64,000 bases of DNA from Actinoplanes solisilvae (lineage in GTDB: Bacteria > Actinomycetota > Actinomycetes > Mycobacteriales > Micromonosporaceae). The stretch lies in the NCBI RefSeq assembly GCF_003999975.1, contig NZ_RJAC01000014.1, forward strand, positions 1-64,000. The letters run 5' to 3'. The notes under the pieces were generated by a model. It was not told where the DNA came from. It saw only the letters and a list, made by a program, of their open reading frames with translations, and did no database searches. How positions within the stretch are numbered: the first letter of the stretch is position 1; each line of letters starts with the position of its first letter. Both the position numbers and the translations under genes were made by a program. Below, in pieces: positions 18,269-26,065 of the stretch.

Positions 18269-18610
18269 ATGGTGGACGACGCGCGGCGTACCCGGCCTTT
18301 GCTGCGGACCTTTGTCGGTGAGGTTCTGCGGCGACGGCGGCTGGAGCAGGGGCGGACGCTGGCCGGGGTGGCTCGGGAAGCGTGCGTGTCGGTGCAATAT
18401 CTGTCGGAGGTCGAGCGGGGGCGCAAGGAGCCCAGCTCCGAGATCCTGGCCGCCGTCTGTGACTCGCTCGGGATCGACCTGGCCGATCTGCTGGCCGAGG
18501 TGGGGCGCGATCTGGTGATCGACCGCGCCCCGGTCGTACGGCTCGACCTGGCCCGCCTGCGCCGGGCTCAGCAGTCGCGTCCGGGCGACGTGCTCATGCT
18601 GGCCGCCTGA
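18269..18610 (+). CDS. PopR/ClgR-type helix-turn-helix regulator of clpP
   Basis: 113 residues. An XRE helix-turn-helix fills residues about 14-75: RRRRLEQGRTLAGVAREACV, then YLSEVERGRKEPSSEILAAV, very close to the ClgR/PopR group. The last residues are LMLAA. In Streptomyces PopR (from memory), two terminal alanines mark the protein for ClpP degradation, giving feedback control of clpP3-clpP4. The gene ends two bases before the stop of the adjacent clpP pair, on the opposite strand, which supports that role. popR is a better name than clgR here, but I leave the symbol blank. Confidence 0.8.
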   Translation: MVDDARRTRPLLRTFVGEVLRRRRLEQGRTLAGVAREACVSVQYLSEVERGRKEPSSEILAAVCDSLGIDLADLLAEVGRDLVIDRAPVVRLDLARLRRAQQSRPGDVLMLAA

Positions 18611-18612
18611 TC

Positions 18613-19227
18613 TCAGGCTGCGTCGAGGCGGTAGGCGCGCTGCTCACGTCGGGTGATCACGCGGTCGGCCAGGCCGTAGGTGACGGCGTCGGCGGCCGAC
18701 AGGGTCATGCTGCGGTCGGTGTCAGCCCTGATCTTGGCGACGGGGTGGCCGGTGTGCTCGGCCAGGATGCGGTCCATCTCGGCGCGCACCTTGGCCACCT
18801 CTTTCGCCTCCACGGCCAGGTCGGGCAGGGTGCCGCGGGCCTGGCTGGACGGCTGGTGGAGGGTGACCTTGGCGTGCTTGAGCACCGAGCGCTTGCCGGG
18901 CGTGCCGGCGGCCAGCAGCGCCGCGGCCGCCGAAGCCGCCTGGCCGACGCAGATCGTCGCGATGTCACATCGTACGAAATGCATGGTGTCGTAGATGGCG
19001 GTCAGGGCGCTGAACGAACCGCCGGGCGAGTTGATGTAGAGGCCGATCTCCTGCTCGCCCGACGATTCGAGGTGGATGAGCTGGGCGATGACGACGTTGG
19101 CGACGCCGTCGTCGATCTCGGTGCCGAGGAAGATGATGCGGTCGGAGAGCAGCCGCGAGTAGATGTCGAACGCGCGTTCGCCGTTCGGCGTCTTCTCGAT
19201 CACGGTCGGGATCGTGTACTGGCTCAT
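18613..19227 (-). CDS. clpP: ATP-dependent Clp protease proteolytic subunit (second gene of the pair)
   Basis: 204 residues from ATG 19227, which overlaps the first clpP by ATGA. The Ser-His-Asp triad is visible in altered form: the nucleophile lies in CVGQAASAAAALLAAGTPGK (Ser within GQAAS), the His in VTLHQPSSQARG, and the Asp region in DRSMTLSAADAVTYGLADRV. YINSPGGSFSALTAIYDTM is the oxyanion region. ClpP subunits form the tetradecameric chamber with ClpX/ClpC unfoldases. The pair with the PopR-like gene suggests the clpP3-clpP4 type, not the housekeeping clpP1-clpP2. Confidence 0.93.
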   Translation of the reverse strand: MSQYTIPTVIEKTPNGERAFDIYSRLLSDRIIFLGTEIDDGVANVVIAQLIHLESSGEQEIGLYINSPGGSFSALTAIYDTMHFVRCDIATICVGQAASAAAALLAAGTPGKRSVLKHAKVTLHQPSSQARGTLPDLAVEAKEVAKVRAEMDRILAEHTGHPVAKIRADTDRSMTLSAADAVTYGLADRVITRREQRAYRLDAA

Positions 19228-19850
19228 GCGCTCAGCCCCATCGGCTGACGGGTCATCGCGGGTCGCACGTCGTCCACGCTGTCGAGGATGTGATCGATCA
19301 GCCCGTACGCGAGTGCCTCCTCGGCGGTGAACCAGCGGTCGCGGCGGCTGTCGCGCTCGACCGTGTCCATCGGCTGCCCGGTGTGTTCGGCGGTCAGCCC
19401 CAGCAGCGTCTGACCGAGCCGTTCGAGCTGGTTGGCGTAGATCTCGACGTCGGCCGCGGTGCCCCCGAAACCGGCCGAGCCCTGATGCATCAGCACCTGC
19501 GCGTGGGGCAGGGCGAACCGCTTGCCCGGGGTGCCCGCGGTGAGCAGGAACTGGCCCATGCTGCCGGCCAGCCCGAGCGCCAGGGTGCTGACGTCGTTGG
19601 GGATCAGGCGCATGGTGTCGTAGATGGCGAGCCCGGCGGTGACCGACCCGCCGGGCGAGTTGATGTAGAGGCTGATGACGCCGCGCGGGTCCTCGGCCGA
19701 GAGCAGCAGGAGCTGCCCGCAGAGCCGGTTGGCGATCTGGTCGTCGACCTCGGCCCCGAGCACGATGATGCGCTGGTGCAGCAGCCGGGCGGCTACCTGG
19801 TCGTCGATGGACCCCGCGCTCCACGGGGTCGGTGCGGTGGCTAGTTGCAT
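19224..19850 (-). CDS. clpP: ATP-dependent Clp protease proteolytic subunit (first gene of the pair)
   Basis: 208 residues from ATG 19850; an in-frame ATG at 19892 overlaps a palindrome and is less likely. Catalytic regions are YINSPGGSVTAGLAIYDTM, LGLAGSMGQFLLTAGTPGKR (Ser in AGSMG), VLMHQGSAGFGG (His) and RDRWFTAEEALAYGLIDHIL. It probably forms mixed rings with the next ClpP. Expression is likely controlled at the palindrome 42-56 bases upstream. Confidence 0.93.
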   Translation of the reverse strand: MQLATAPTPWSAGSIDDQVAARLLHQRIIVLGAEVDDQIANRLCGQLLLLSAEDPRGVISLYINSPGGSVTAGLAIYDTMRLIPNDVSTLALGLAGSMGQFLLTAGTPGKRFALPHAQVLMHQGSAGFGGTAADVEIYANQLERLGQTLLGLTAEHTGQPMDTVERDSRRDRWFTAEEALAYGLIDHILDSVDDVRPAMTRQPMGLSA

Positions 19851-19891
19851 GCCCCCACGATCGGTCGCCGGACGGCCAGGATCCAAGCCCA

Positions 19892-19906
19892 TCTGCTGTT
19901 AGCAGA
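19892..19906. promoter_or_regulatory. PopR-type operator upstream of the clpP pair
   Basis: TCTGCT-GTT-AGCAGA is a perfect 6+6 inverted repeat with three central bases. It lies between the DNA glycosylase stop (19914) and the clpP start. It closely matches the TCTGCC-N3-GGCAGA palindrome that I recall for PopR upstream of Streptomyces clpP3. That match is from memory. The adjacent PopR-like gene makes the assignment credible. Confidence 0.6.
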
Positions 19907-19913
19907 CGGTTCG

Positions 19914-20585
19914 TCAGCCCTCGGGGATCGGGGCGGTCTCGAGGCTGCGCCAGAGGTGGAGGCAGGCTCGGGTGCGGTAGGGGCGCCAGGGCTCGGCGAT
20001 CTCGGTGACGGTGGCGGCGGGCGGGAGGTCCGGCAGGGCGTACTGGTCGCGGACGGCCTTGCGGATGCCCAGGTCGTTGGCGAGCAGGACGTCGGGGCGG
20101 TGGAGGGTGAACAGCAGGAACACGCCGGCGGTCCAGTCGCCGATGCCGGAGACGGCGGTCAGGCGGGTGCGGATCTCGTCGTCGGTCAGCTTCGGGAAGG
20201 CGGCCAGGTCGAGCGCGCCGGAGTCGAGCTGGGTGGCCAGGGCGACCAGGGCCCGGGTCTTCGCGTGGGAGAGGCCGGCCGCGAGGCGAAGCTGGTCGGG
20301 GTCGATCGCGAGCAGGGCGGCGGGCTTGGGGACGTGCCCGCCGAACTGGGCCAGGATGCGGTCGAACATCGCTCGGGCGGCCCTGGTCGAGAACTGCTGG
20401 CTGACGATGCCGAGGATCAGGGAACCGAACAGGTCGCGGCTGGCCTCGCTGGGCACGAAGAACTGGGCCGGGCCTTGGCGCTCGATCAACGCTCGCAGGG
20501 TGGGGTCGGCGGCGGCCAGGTGACGATCGGTGGCGTCCAGTGCGGTGCCGTCCGGGTATTTCGCCGGTTTCTTCGATGGTGCCAT
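19914..20585 (-). CDS. DNA-3-methyladenine glycosylase II-like base-excision repair enzyme (HhH-GPD)
   Basis: 223 residues. The helix-hairpin-helix and catalytic block reads TAVSGIGDWTAGVFLLFTLH, followed by VLLANDLGIRKAV, where the Asp is the conserved catalytic residue. SQQFSTRAARAMFDRI is the usual N-terminal helix. It removes alkylated purines from DNA. It lacks the extra AlkA N-terminal domain, so it is the short form. No iron-sulfur cysteines are present. Confidence 0.9.
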   Translation of the reverse strand: MAPSKKPAKYPDGTALDATDRHLAAADPTLRALIERQGPAQFFVPSEASRDLFGSLILGIVSQQFSTRAARAMFDRILAQFGGHVPKPAALLAIDPDQLRLAAGLSHAKTRALVALATQLDSGALDLAAFPKLTDDEIRTRLTAVSGIGDWTAGVFLLFTLHRPDVLLANDLGIRKAVRDQYALPDLPPAATVTEIAEPWRPYRTRACLHLWRSLETAPIPEG

Positions 20586-20654
20586 CGCCCATCCCCCGAG
20601 TCAGCCGCTGCTCCGCCTGGTCAATCGTGCCGCAGGAGATCATTGTTCGCTCGG

Positions 20655-21101
20655 TTACCGGTCGGGGCGGCGCAGCGGGGCGTGGGCTGCTCGGAGCGTG
20701 TCGACGTGGCGGTCGGTGCCGGGTGGCCGGAGCGTGTCGATGGTTCGCCAGGCCTCGTCGAGGGCGTGGAGGAGCTCGTCGGTGCGGGTCGCGTGCTGGC
20801 GGCGCAGGTCGTCGCGGACGCGCTCGAGTCGCTGCAGCCAGCCGGCGGCGCTCGGGTTCGGGTTCGCGCTCTGGCTCGGGCTCGGGTTCGCGCTCGGACT
20901 CGATCGATCGAATGCTTGAGGGCCGGCGCGTTCGAGGGCCTCGGGCGGCACGATGGCGGCCACCGGCTCGCCGCGGTCGACGATCACGGTGGTCTGGTGG
21001 GTCACGCGGGTCAGGCGCAGCAGTTGGAGGAACCTGGTGCGCGCTTCGTTGATCGACAGCTCGATGCGGACGGGCGGCGGTTTGGTGGCCTCGATTGCCA
21101 T
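20655..21101 (-). CDS. Protein with a Phd/YefM antitoxin-like N-terminal domain
   Basis: 148 residues. Residues about 11-56 (IELSINEARTRFLQLLRLTR, then TTVIVDRGEPVAAIVPPEAL) fit the Phd/YefM fold. This is followed by a Ser/Pro/Asn low-complexity linker with a SANPSPSQSANPNPS repeat and a helical C-terminal part. No toxin gene (PIN, RelE or Doc) lies next to it, so it may be an orphan antitoxin or a repurposed DNA-binding protein. The C-terminal helix is unlike typical antitoxins. Confidence 0.6.
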   Translation of the reverse strand: MAIEATKPPPVRIELSINEARTRFLQLLRLTRVTHQTTVIVDRGEPVAAIVPPEALERAGPQAFDRSSPSANPSPSQSANPNPSAAGWLQRLERVRDDLRRQHATRTDELLHALDEAWRTIDTLRPPGTDRHVDTLRAAHAPLRRPDR

Positions 21102-21161
21102 AGGGTGAGCATGCCGCTGGGGTGTGACATTTTTCAGCGGCGACGGGTCAGCGGCGACAGC

Positions 21162-22052
21162 TCAGCGGCCCGGCGCCGCGGTCGCGCAGTCGTCGCCGAT
21201 GTCGAGCGCGTGGTCGGTGCGCAGGACGGCGTTCGGGTCCGTGCTCTCGACCGGGTTCGCGGCGAACTCCGGCTTGCCCGGTGCGATCAGGCCCTTCGCG
21301 GCGGCCGCGCAGTCGATCATCGCCATGTACGACTGGGCCTCGGCCAGCCACATGCCGCGGTCCTCGGGATAGACGTCGTCCGGGTCGGTGAACTCCCACA
21401 CGATCTCGTCGTGGGCCGCCGCGATCGGACGGTCGGGGCCCTGGAAGGCGTACACCCAGACGAAGTTGGTGGTGATCTGCAAGGTCTGGATCTTGTTGAC
21501 CATCTTCGAGGCGTACGTGATCCGGCCGCTCACGCGGGGCGGTGCCGCCGGGTCGAGCTTGGCCGACGGGGCGATCCACGTGGCGATGTTCGAGAGGTCG
21601 TCGCTCTTGAACCAGGCCGCCGTGTCCTTGCCGTTGCGTGGGGCGAGCAGGGCCAGGAACTTCGCCGGCTTGTGCTCGACGATCATGGTGTGGTCGAGGC
21701 GGCCGGCGATCATCGCGGCGCGCACCTTCTTCAGGGCCGCGCCCACCTCCTTGCCGTTGAACCCCTTGACCGCCTTCGCCGTCGGGAGGGTGATGCCGGC
21801 GGCGCCCTCGCGGTAGTTGACGGCGGCCGTGCCCGCGAAGGGGTCGGCCGGCGCGAAGCTCTCCGACGAGGTGACGGTGACGCCGTCGGGCACGTCCTGG
21901 GTCGGATAGGCCGTGGCCGGCAGGGACCGGTGGAACAGCCACGGCCGCACGCGCGGCGCGACGACGACCACGCAGGTCGTGAGCACGCCTACGACAGCGA
22001 GGACGCTCACAGTGCGTACGAGAATGCGTCGTCGGTCACGGGCGAGATCCAT
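21162..22052 (-). CDS. Hypothetical exported or membrane-anchored protein
   Basis: 296 residues. One hydrophobic segment at residues about 12-33 (VRTVSVLAVVGVLTTCVVVV) after a basic start predicts an N-terminal anchor or uncleaved signal. The remaining about 260 residues should lie outside the membrane. They include four cysteines or fewer and no catalytic motif that I recognise. It is divergent from the duplicated lipoprotein genes. Confidence 0.6.
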   Translation of the reverse strand: MDLARDRRRILVRTVSVLAVVGVLTTCVVVVAPRVRPWLFHRSLPATAYPTQDVPDGVTVTSSESFAPADPFAGTAAVNYREGAAGITLPTAKAVKGFNGKEVGAALKKVRAAMIAGRLDHTMIVEHKPAKFLALLAPRNGKDTAAWFKSDDLSNIATWIAPSAKLDPAAPPRVSGRITYASKMVNKIQTLQITTNFVWVYAFQGPDRPIAAAHDEIVWEFTDPDDVYPEDRGMWLAEAQSYMAMIDCAAAAKGLIAPGKPEFAANPVESTDPNAVLRTDHALDIGDDCATAAPGR

Positions 22053-22161
22053 CGGCTGCTCCTGCGGGTGACGGCGGAGATCGATGATTATGGGGCAGCC
22101 GCCGACTTTTCGGTGCCCCGAAAGGCGGTTCTCGGTGCCCCTTCGAAGTCTCAGAACGGCC

Positions 22162-22216
22162 GCCGTACGATCCTCACCCGGCCCCGATGATCATGCGGGT
22201 CCGGGGAGGCTCCTCA
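22162..22216 (+). repeat. Leader of the first DUF2927-like lipoprotein gene (copy 1 of duplicated leader)
   Basis: GCCGTACGATC, then CCCCGATGATCAT (22182-22194), CGGG and AGGCTC recur in order in front of the second lipoprotein gene. The ATGATCAT core is itself palindromic. The ribosome site GGGGAGG lies seven bases before ATG 22217. Confidence 0.6.
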
Positions 22217-22993
22217 ATGCGTTCGACCGCCGGCCGAAACCTGCTACCGGTACTGCTGCTCGCCTGCACCGCCCTCGTCGCGTGCCGTTCGCCCACCGCC
22301 GGCAACGCGGCCCCGGTGACCTCGGCGACCCCGTCCGCGCCCGCGCCCGCAACGACCACCACGCCGGAACCGGCACCGGCCACGTCGAAGGCGCGACCCA
22401 AGCCGACGATCAGCAAGGCCGGGCTCAACTACTTCTTCGACATCGCTCTCGGATCCGAGTACGGCAAAAAGAGAACTGTCGTCGCGATGTGGAACTGGAA
22501 GACGGTCAGCATCCGCGTGCACGGCGGTTCGGCGAAGAGCAGAAGCTGCCTCAACAAGGTGATCGCCGACTTCAACGCCCTCACCGCGACCACCGATCTG
22601 CGCCTGACCACGAGCGCGGCCGACATCGAACTGCACTTCACCCCCGTCTCCAAGATGCGCTCGCTCAACTCCCGATACGCGAAGGGCAACGACGGCTTCT
22701 TCAGTGCGCAATGGAACGACTACGCCATCAACCGCGGCACCGTGCTGATCCGTACGACCGGAATCTCCGAAGGCATTCGCTGTCACCTCATCCGGGAGGA
22801 GTTGACGCAGGTGATGGGGCTGATGCGCGACTCCGCCAAATATCGGGACAGTGTCTTCTACAGCCGGTACACCCCCGCCCCCACCAGGTATTCGGCGCTG
22901 GACAAAGAGGTCATCCGCCTGCTGTACAGCGGGGCGGTCGAGCCGGGCGACAGCCGGAAGACGGTCACGGCGAAGGTCACCGTCAAGAAGTAG
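22217..22993 (+). CDS. DUF2927-like lipoprotein, copy 1
   Basis: 258 residues from ATG 22217, which has GGGGAGG seven bases upstream. A lipoprotein signal ends at the lipobox VAC (Cys about residue 23), then a Pro/Ala/Thr linker. The globular part contains NKVIADFNALTATTDLRL, an EELTQVMGLMRDS segment and DSVFYSRYTP with LDKEVIRLLYSGAV, which fit the DUF2927 family as I recall it. The EELTQ stretch occupies the place of a protease helix but lacks HExxH. Its role at the cell surface is unknown. A paralogue follows directly. Confidence 0.7.
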   Translation: MRSTAGRNLLPVLLLACTALVACRSPTAGNAAPVTSATPSAPAPATTTTPEPAPATSKARPKPTISKAGLNYFFDIALGSEYGKKRTVVAMWNWKTVSIRVHGGSAKSRSCLNKVIADFNALTATTDLRLTTSAADIELHFTPVSKMRSLNSRYAKGNDGFFSAQWNDYAINRGTVLIRTTGISEGIRCHLIREELTQVMGLMRDSAKYRDSVFYSRYTPAPTRYSALDKEVIRLLYSGAVEPGDSRKTVTAKVTVKK

Positions 22994-23000
22994 AAGCCCG

Positions 23001-23057
23001 GCCGTACGATCGTGAGCCGTCCCCGATGATCATTCGGGGCTCGGAAAGGCTCGTCAC
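23001..23057 (+). repeat. Leader of the second DUF2927-like lipoprotein gene (copy 2 of duplicated leader)
   Basis: It carries the same ordered blocks as the region before the first copy, including an identical CCCCGATGATCAT at 23021-23033, then CGGGG and AGGCTC. The duplication that made the two lipoprotein genes therefore included the promoter and ribosome site. Confidence 0.6.
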
Positions 23058-23816
23058 ATGCGCCCCACCCTCGGTAAAGGCCTGATCCCGGCACTGCTCC
23101 TCGTCGGCACCCTGGCCGCCTGCCACGCACCGGCCGCCGGCTCTCCGGCCTCGCCGGCGTCGTCGGCCCCGGCCCCGTCGGCCTCCCCCACCCCCTCGGC
23201 TACGACCTCGCCGGCGCCCGCGCCGACCCGGACCAAGCCGACGATCAGCAAGGCCGGTCTCAGCCACTTCTTCACCGTCGCTCTCGGTGCCGAGATCGGG
23301 TCGAAGGAGGAGACCGTGACGCTGTGGAACTGGCCGACCGTGACGGTCCGTGTCCACGGTGGCTCCGCACGGAACAAGAGCTGCGTGAACAAGGTGATCG
23401 CCGAGTTCAACGCGCTCACCGCCACCACTGATCTACGGCTCTCCACCAACCCGTCAGACATCGAACTGCACATCGCGCAGGTCTCGAAGTTCAAGTCGCT
23501 CGACAAGAGCTACAAGTCCGGCAGCGACGGCTGGATCACCCTGAACGTCGCTGACACCTACGCTCTCGAGAGCGCGATCGTTCTTGTGTCGTCCGGCATC
23601 CCGGACAGCGACCGTTGCTCCGCGATCCGCGCCGAGCTGACCGAGGCGACGGGCTTCATGCGCGACACCACCAAGCGCGACAGCGTCTTCTACCGCGAGT
23701 ACCGCGCGACGAAGTACTCGGCGCTCGACTTGGAGGCCATCCGCCTGCTCTACGGCGGTGCGGTGCGGGCGGGCGACACCAAGAAGCAGGTCACGGCGAA
23801 GGTGACCGTCAAGTAG
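23058..23816 (+). CDS. DUF2927-like lipoprotein, copy 2
   Basis: 252 residues with a lipobox LAAC (Cys about residue 21) and a Ser/Pro/Ala linker. It is clearly homologous to the preceding gene along its length: shared KPTISKAGL, NKVIAEFNALTATTDLRL, GFMRDTTKRDSVFYREYRA and LEAIRLLYGGAV. The EELTQ motif of copy 1 reads AELTE here, so one of the two conserved acidic positions is lost. The end overlaps the convergent hydrolase gene by eight bases. Confidence 0.7.
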   Translation: MRPTLGKGLIPALLLVGTLAACHAPAAGSPASPASSAPAPSASPTPSATTSPAPAPTRTKPTISKAGLSHFFTVALGAEIGSKEETVTLWNWPTVTVRVHGGSARNKSCVNKVIAEFNALTATTDLRLSTNPSDIELHIAQVSKFKSLDKSYKSGSDGWITLNVADTYALESAIVLVSSGIPDSDRCSAIRAELTEATGFMRDTTKRDSVFYREYRATKYSALDLEAIRLLYGGAVRAGDTKKQVTAKVTVK

Positions 23817-25188
23817 GGCAGGCCGGGGCGACGAAGCCCCGGTGCGTGCCCCGCGTGAACCGGCAGCCGAACGCCGGGTCCGCCACCGCCCGCCGGTCGA
23901 GAATGGCGTCACCGGCGGGCCGTTTGCCGGTGCGCAGCCAGCCCGTCAGGTCGTCGAAGGCCTCCTGCAGCTCGGGCAGCGTGAAATCGCAGTGGCCCAC
24001 TCCGCGGATCGCCCGCGACACGAAACGGCCGGTTCCGGCGGCCCGCGCCGCATAGATCTGTTCCATCGAGAACGGCACGAAAAGGTCGCCGATGTCGTGC
24101 AGCGAGAGGACCGGGACGGGCGGCCGGCCGTCGACGCGGGGGACGCCGGACAGTCCGGGGTCGGCTTTCGCGGTACGGCGTACGCGCAGAACCTCGTTGT
24201 TGAGACGCCATTCGGCGGCAGTCGGGAAAAGCCGATCGGTGCTGCGATAGAACGTGTGCCGGTTGTCGGCGAGGTTGCCTTTCGCGATGCCGCCCGCGGT
24301 GCCGCCCGACAGGCCGGGATAGAGACCGAACAGGAACGGCAGATCGGCCAGCGGCGGCAACGAGGGCGCGGAGTTCCAATAGGTGAAGGCGCTGTCGAAC
24401 CCGGGCCGGTCACCGCCGCTTCGCCGTTCCACGACCGCTGACCACGTACGCCCGGCCGGGGTTGATCCGGACGGCAGGCCGAGCGCCGGGGCGATCTGTC
24501 CGACCTGCGTACGCCAGCGCTGCTGATAGTCGGCGCCGGGCTGCAACGGGAACTCGACATCGACACCGGTGAGGGCGGCGGCGGTCAGGCTCGCGTCCAG
24601 GAAATAGTCGTACAGCGCGGTGTCACCGAGCACCCCGCAGTACGGCATCGCGCCGTCGAAAGCCCGCGGATGCTCCTCGATCGCCACCGCCGTGACGTGC
24701 CCACCCATCGACGCGCCCGACATGATCACCGACCTTGCCCGTACGCCCGTGGCCCGGCGGAAAACGTCGATGAGCGCGACGGAATCGCGGACGCCCTGGC
24801 CGACGTCGTAACCGTTGGTGGCATAGCTGGACGCGGCCCACGCATAGCCCCGGGCGACGTAATGCTGCCGCAGCATCGGATTGTCGACATAGACGGTCGT
24901 GCCGGTGCCCCGATAGCCGTGGGCGTAGACGACGAGCCGCCCGTTCCACGCGTCGGGCACCTCGATGCGGTAGGCCGCCCCCTTCGCGATCCCGGTGTGG
25001 ATCTTCGCTCCGGGCAGGGCGGTGAACGGCGTGCCGTCGAGTTCGCAATCGGGGTCGGCCACGAGATAGCCGGGTTGCGTCGTGCTCGGTGTCGGCGCGG
25101 TGCAGGCCGGCGCGGCCAGGGCGGGCGCGGGCATCACGACGAGCGGCACGAACAGGCTGAGGGCGACCGCGGCACGACTCCAAATCAT
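23809..25188 (-). CDS. Secreted alpha/beta hydrolase
   Basis: 459 residues from ATG 25188, supported by GGAGG seven bases upstream. A signal peptide ends near residue 26 (PAPALAAPAC). The fold shows RLVVYAHGYRGTG as the oxyanion strand, and the nucleophile elbow SGASMGGHVTAVA, where Ser in GASMG is the likely catalytic residue. A later LSLHDIGDLFVPF and GVGHCDF region should supply the Asp and His. It resembles secreted esterase/tannase-like or prolyl-aminopeptidase-like hydrolases; the substrate is unknown. It is convergent with the lipoprotein pair. Confidence 0.8.
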   Translation of the reverse strand: MIWSRAAVALSLFVPLVVMPAPALAAPACTAPTPSTTQPGYLVADPDCELDGTPFTALPGAKIHTGIAKGAAYRIEVPDAWNGRLVVYAHGYRGTGTTVYVDNPMLRQHYVARGYAWAASSYATNGYDVGQGVRDSVALIDVFRRATGVRARSVIMSGASMGGHVTAVAIEEHPRAFDGAMPYCGVLGDTALYDYFLDASLTAAALTGVDVEFPLQPGADYQQRWRTQVGQIAPALGLPSGSTPAGRTWSAVVERRSGGDRPGFDSAFTYWNSAPSLPPLADLPFLFGLYPGLSGGTAGGIAKGNLADNRHTFYRSTDRLFPTAAEWRLNNEVLRVRRTAKADPGLSGVPRVDGRPPVPVLSLHDIGDLFVPFSMEQIYAARAAGTGRFVSRAIRGVGHCDFTLPELQEAFDDLTGWLRTGKRPAGDAILDRRAVADPAFGCRFTRGTHRGFVAPACPT

Positions 25189-25532
25189 GGCGTTACCTCC
25201 GGGTAACATCTGAAGCCACCCATCGACACATGTCAAGCTCGGGGCGCCGCCTTCACCGCTCTGAGGATCGCCTTCATGCCGTCCTTCGCCCAATCCTCCA
25301 GAAAGGGCACGGACGGCCATTCGGCGACGGTGTGTCTCTCCACGACGGTATCGCCCATCAATGCCTCGAGTTCCGCATCGTCATGGAGAGCCAGCTCATG
25401 GCGCATCGGGTTTCTCAGCACCGGCGGATGCCAACGGCTGTCCGCGCCGGTGCACGACTCGTTTTCGCGCCTGGTTTCCGGCGCGGGCGAACTGCGCGTG
25501 GGAGCATGACCAAGACCTGTGGGAGGGCCGAC
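25189..25532. other. Intergenic stretch with one weak short frame
   Basis: These 344 bases separate the secreted hydrolase from the amidase pseudogene. The only sign of coding is a minus-strand frame from an ATG at 25406 to 25233 (57 residues, containing HTVAEWPSVPFLEDWAKDG), which reads like a protein but has no recognised family or clear ribosome site. It could be the end of a decayed gene. I see no RNA gene or clear terminator. Confidence 0.35.
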
Positions 25533-26065
25533 ATGACCGCGACGCCGCCGCCACCCGACGCCCTGGCCGGACGCCGATGATGTCGGAGGCGCGCTCGTCG
25601 AGCAGGCCGCCGCGATCCGGCGCGGGGAGCTCAGCAGCCGCGAGCTGACCGGCATGTATCTGGCGCGGATCGAGGCCTCGGAGCTCAACGCGTTCATCCG
25701 CACCCGCGGCGACGAGGTGCTGGCCGAGGCGGCGGCGCTCGATGACCGGCGCGAACCCCTCGGCCCCTGCACGGCATCCCGCTCGCCATCAAGGACAACC
25801 TTTTCACCGCGGGCACGCCCACCTCGGGCGGTGCCGGGGTTCTCGAGGACTTCGTCCCCGCCGAAGATGCCGAGGTCGTACGGCTTCTTTCGAGTCTTTC
25901 ACCCGCCACACGTTCTGCGTCTCGATGGCCGGGCTGCCCGCCGTTTCGCTGCCCGCGGGCACCGACCCGGGCGGGTTGCCGGTCGGCGTACCTCTGATCG
26001 GTCTGCCCGGGTCTGATGCCAGGCTGCTCGACCTGGCCCTGGCCTTCGAACGCGTGCTGGCTTAA
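25533..26065 (+). pseudogene. Amidase (GatA/AS family) pseudogene with frameshifts and a large internal deletion
   Basis: GGGAGGG precedes ATG 25533, which starts MTATPPPPDALAGRR. The frame then breaks near 25576 and resumes as LVEQAAAIRRGELSSRELTG and LNAFIRTRGDEVLAEAA. It breaks again in a C-run near 25764, where one base is missing, and resumes as LHGIPLAIKDNLFTAGTPTS, the catalytic-Lys motif of amidase-signature enzymes. Near 25890 the text jumps to SFTRHTFCVSMAGLPAVSLP and the normal C-terminus ending at 26065. About 300 residues carrying the GGSSGGS serines are gone. It cannot be functional. Confidence 0.88.

Noticed and set aside
19228..20643. A long N-terminal extension of the second clpP gene
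   Set aside because: The extension overlaps the first clpP and the glycosylase in another frame. The real start is ATG 19227, with an ATGA overlap and a normal ClpP length.
19845..22190. A 781-codon open frame on the + strand
   Set aside because: It runs antisense through the DNA glycosylase, antitoxin-like and membrane-anchored genes. It is Gly/Arg/Val-rich without any motif, as expected for the mirror frame of high-GC genes.
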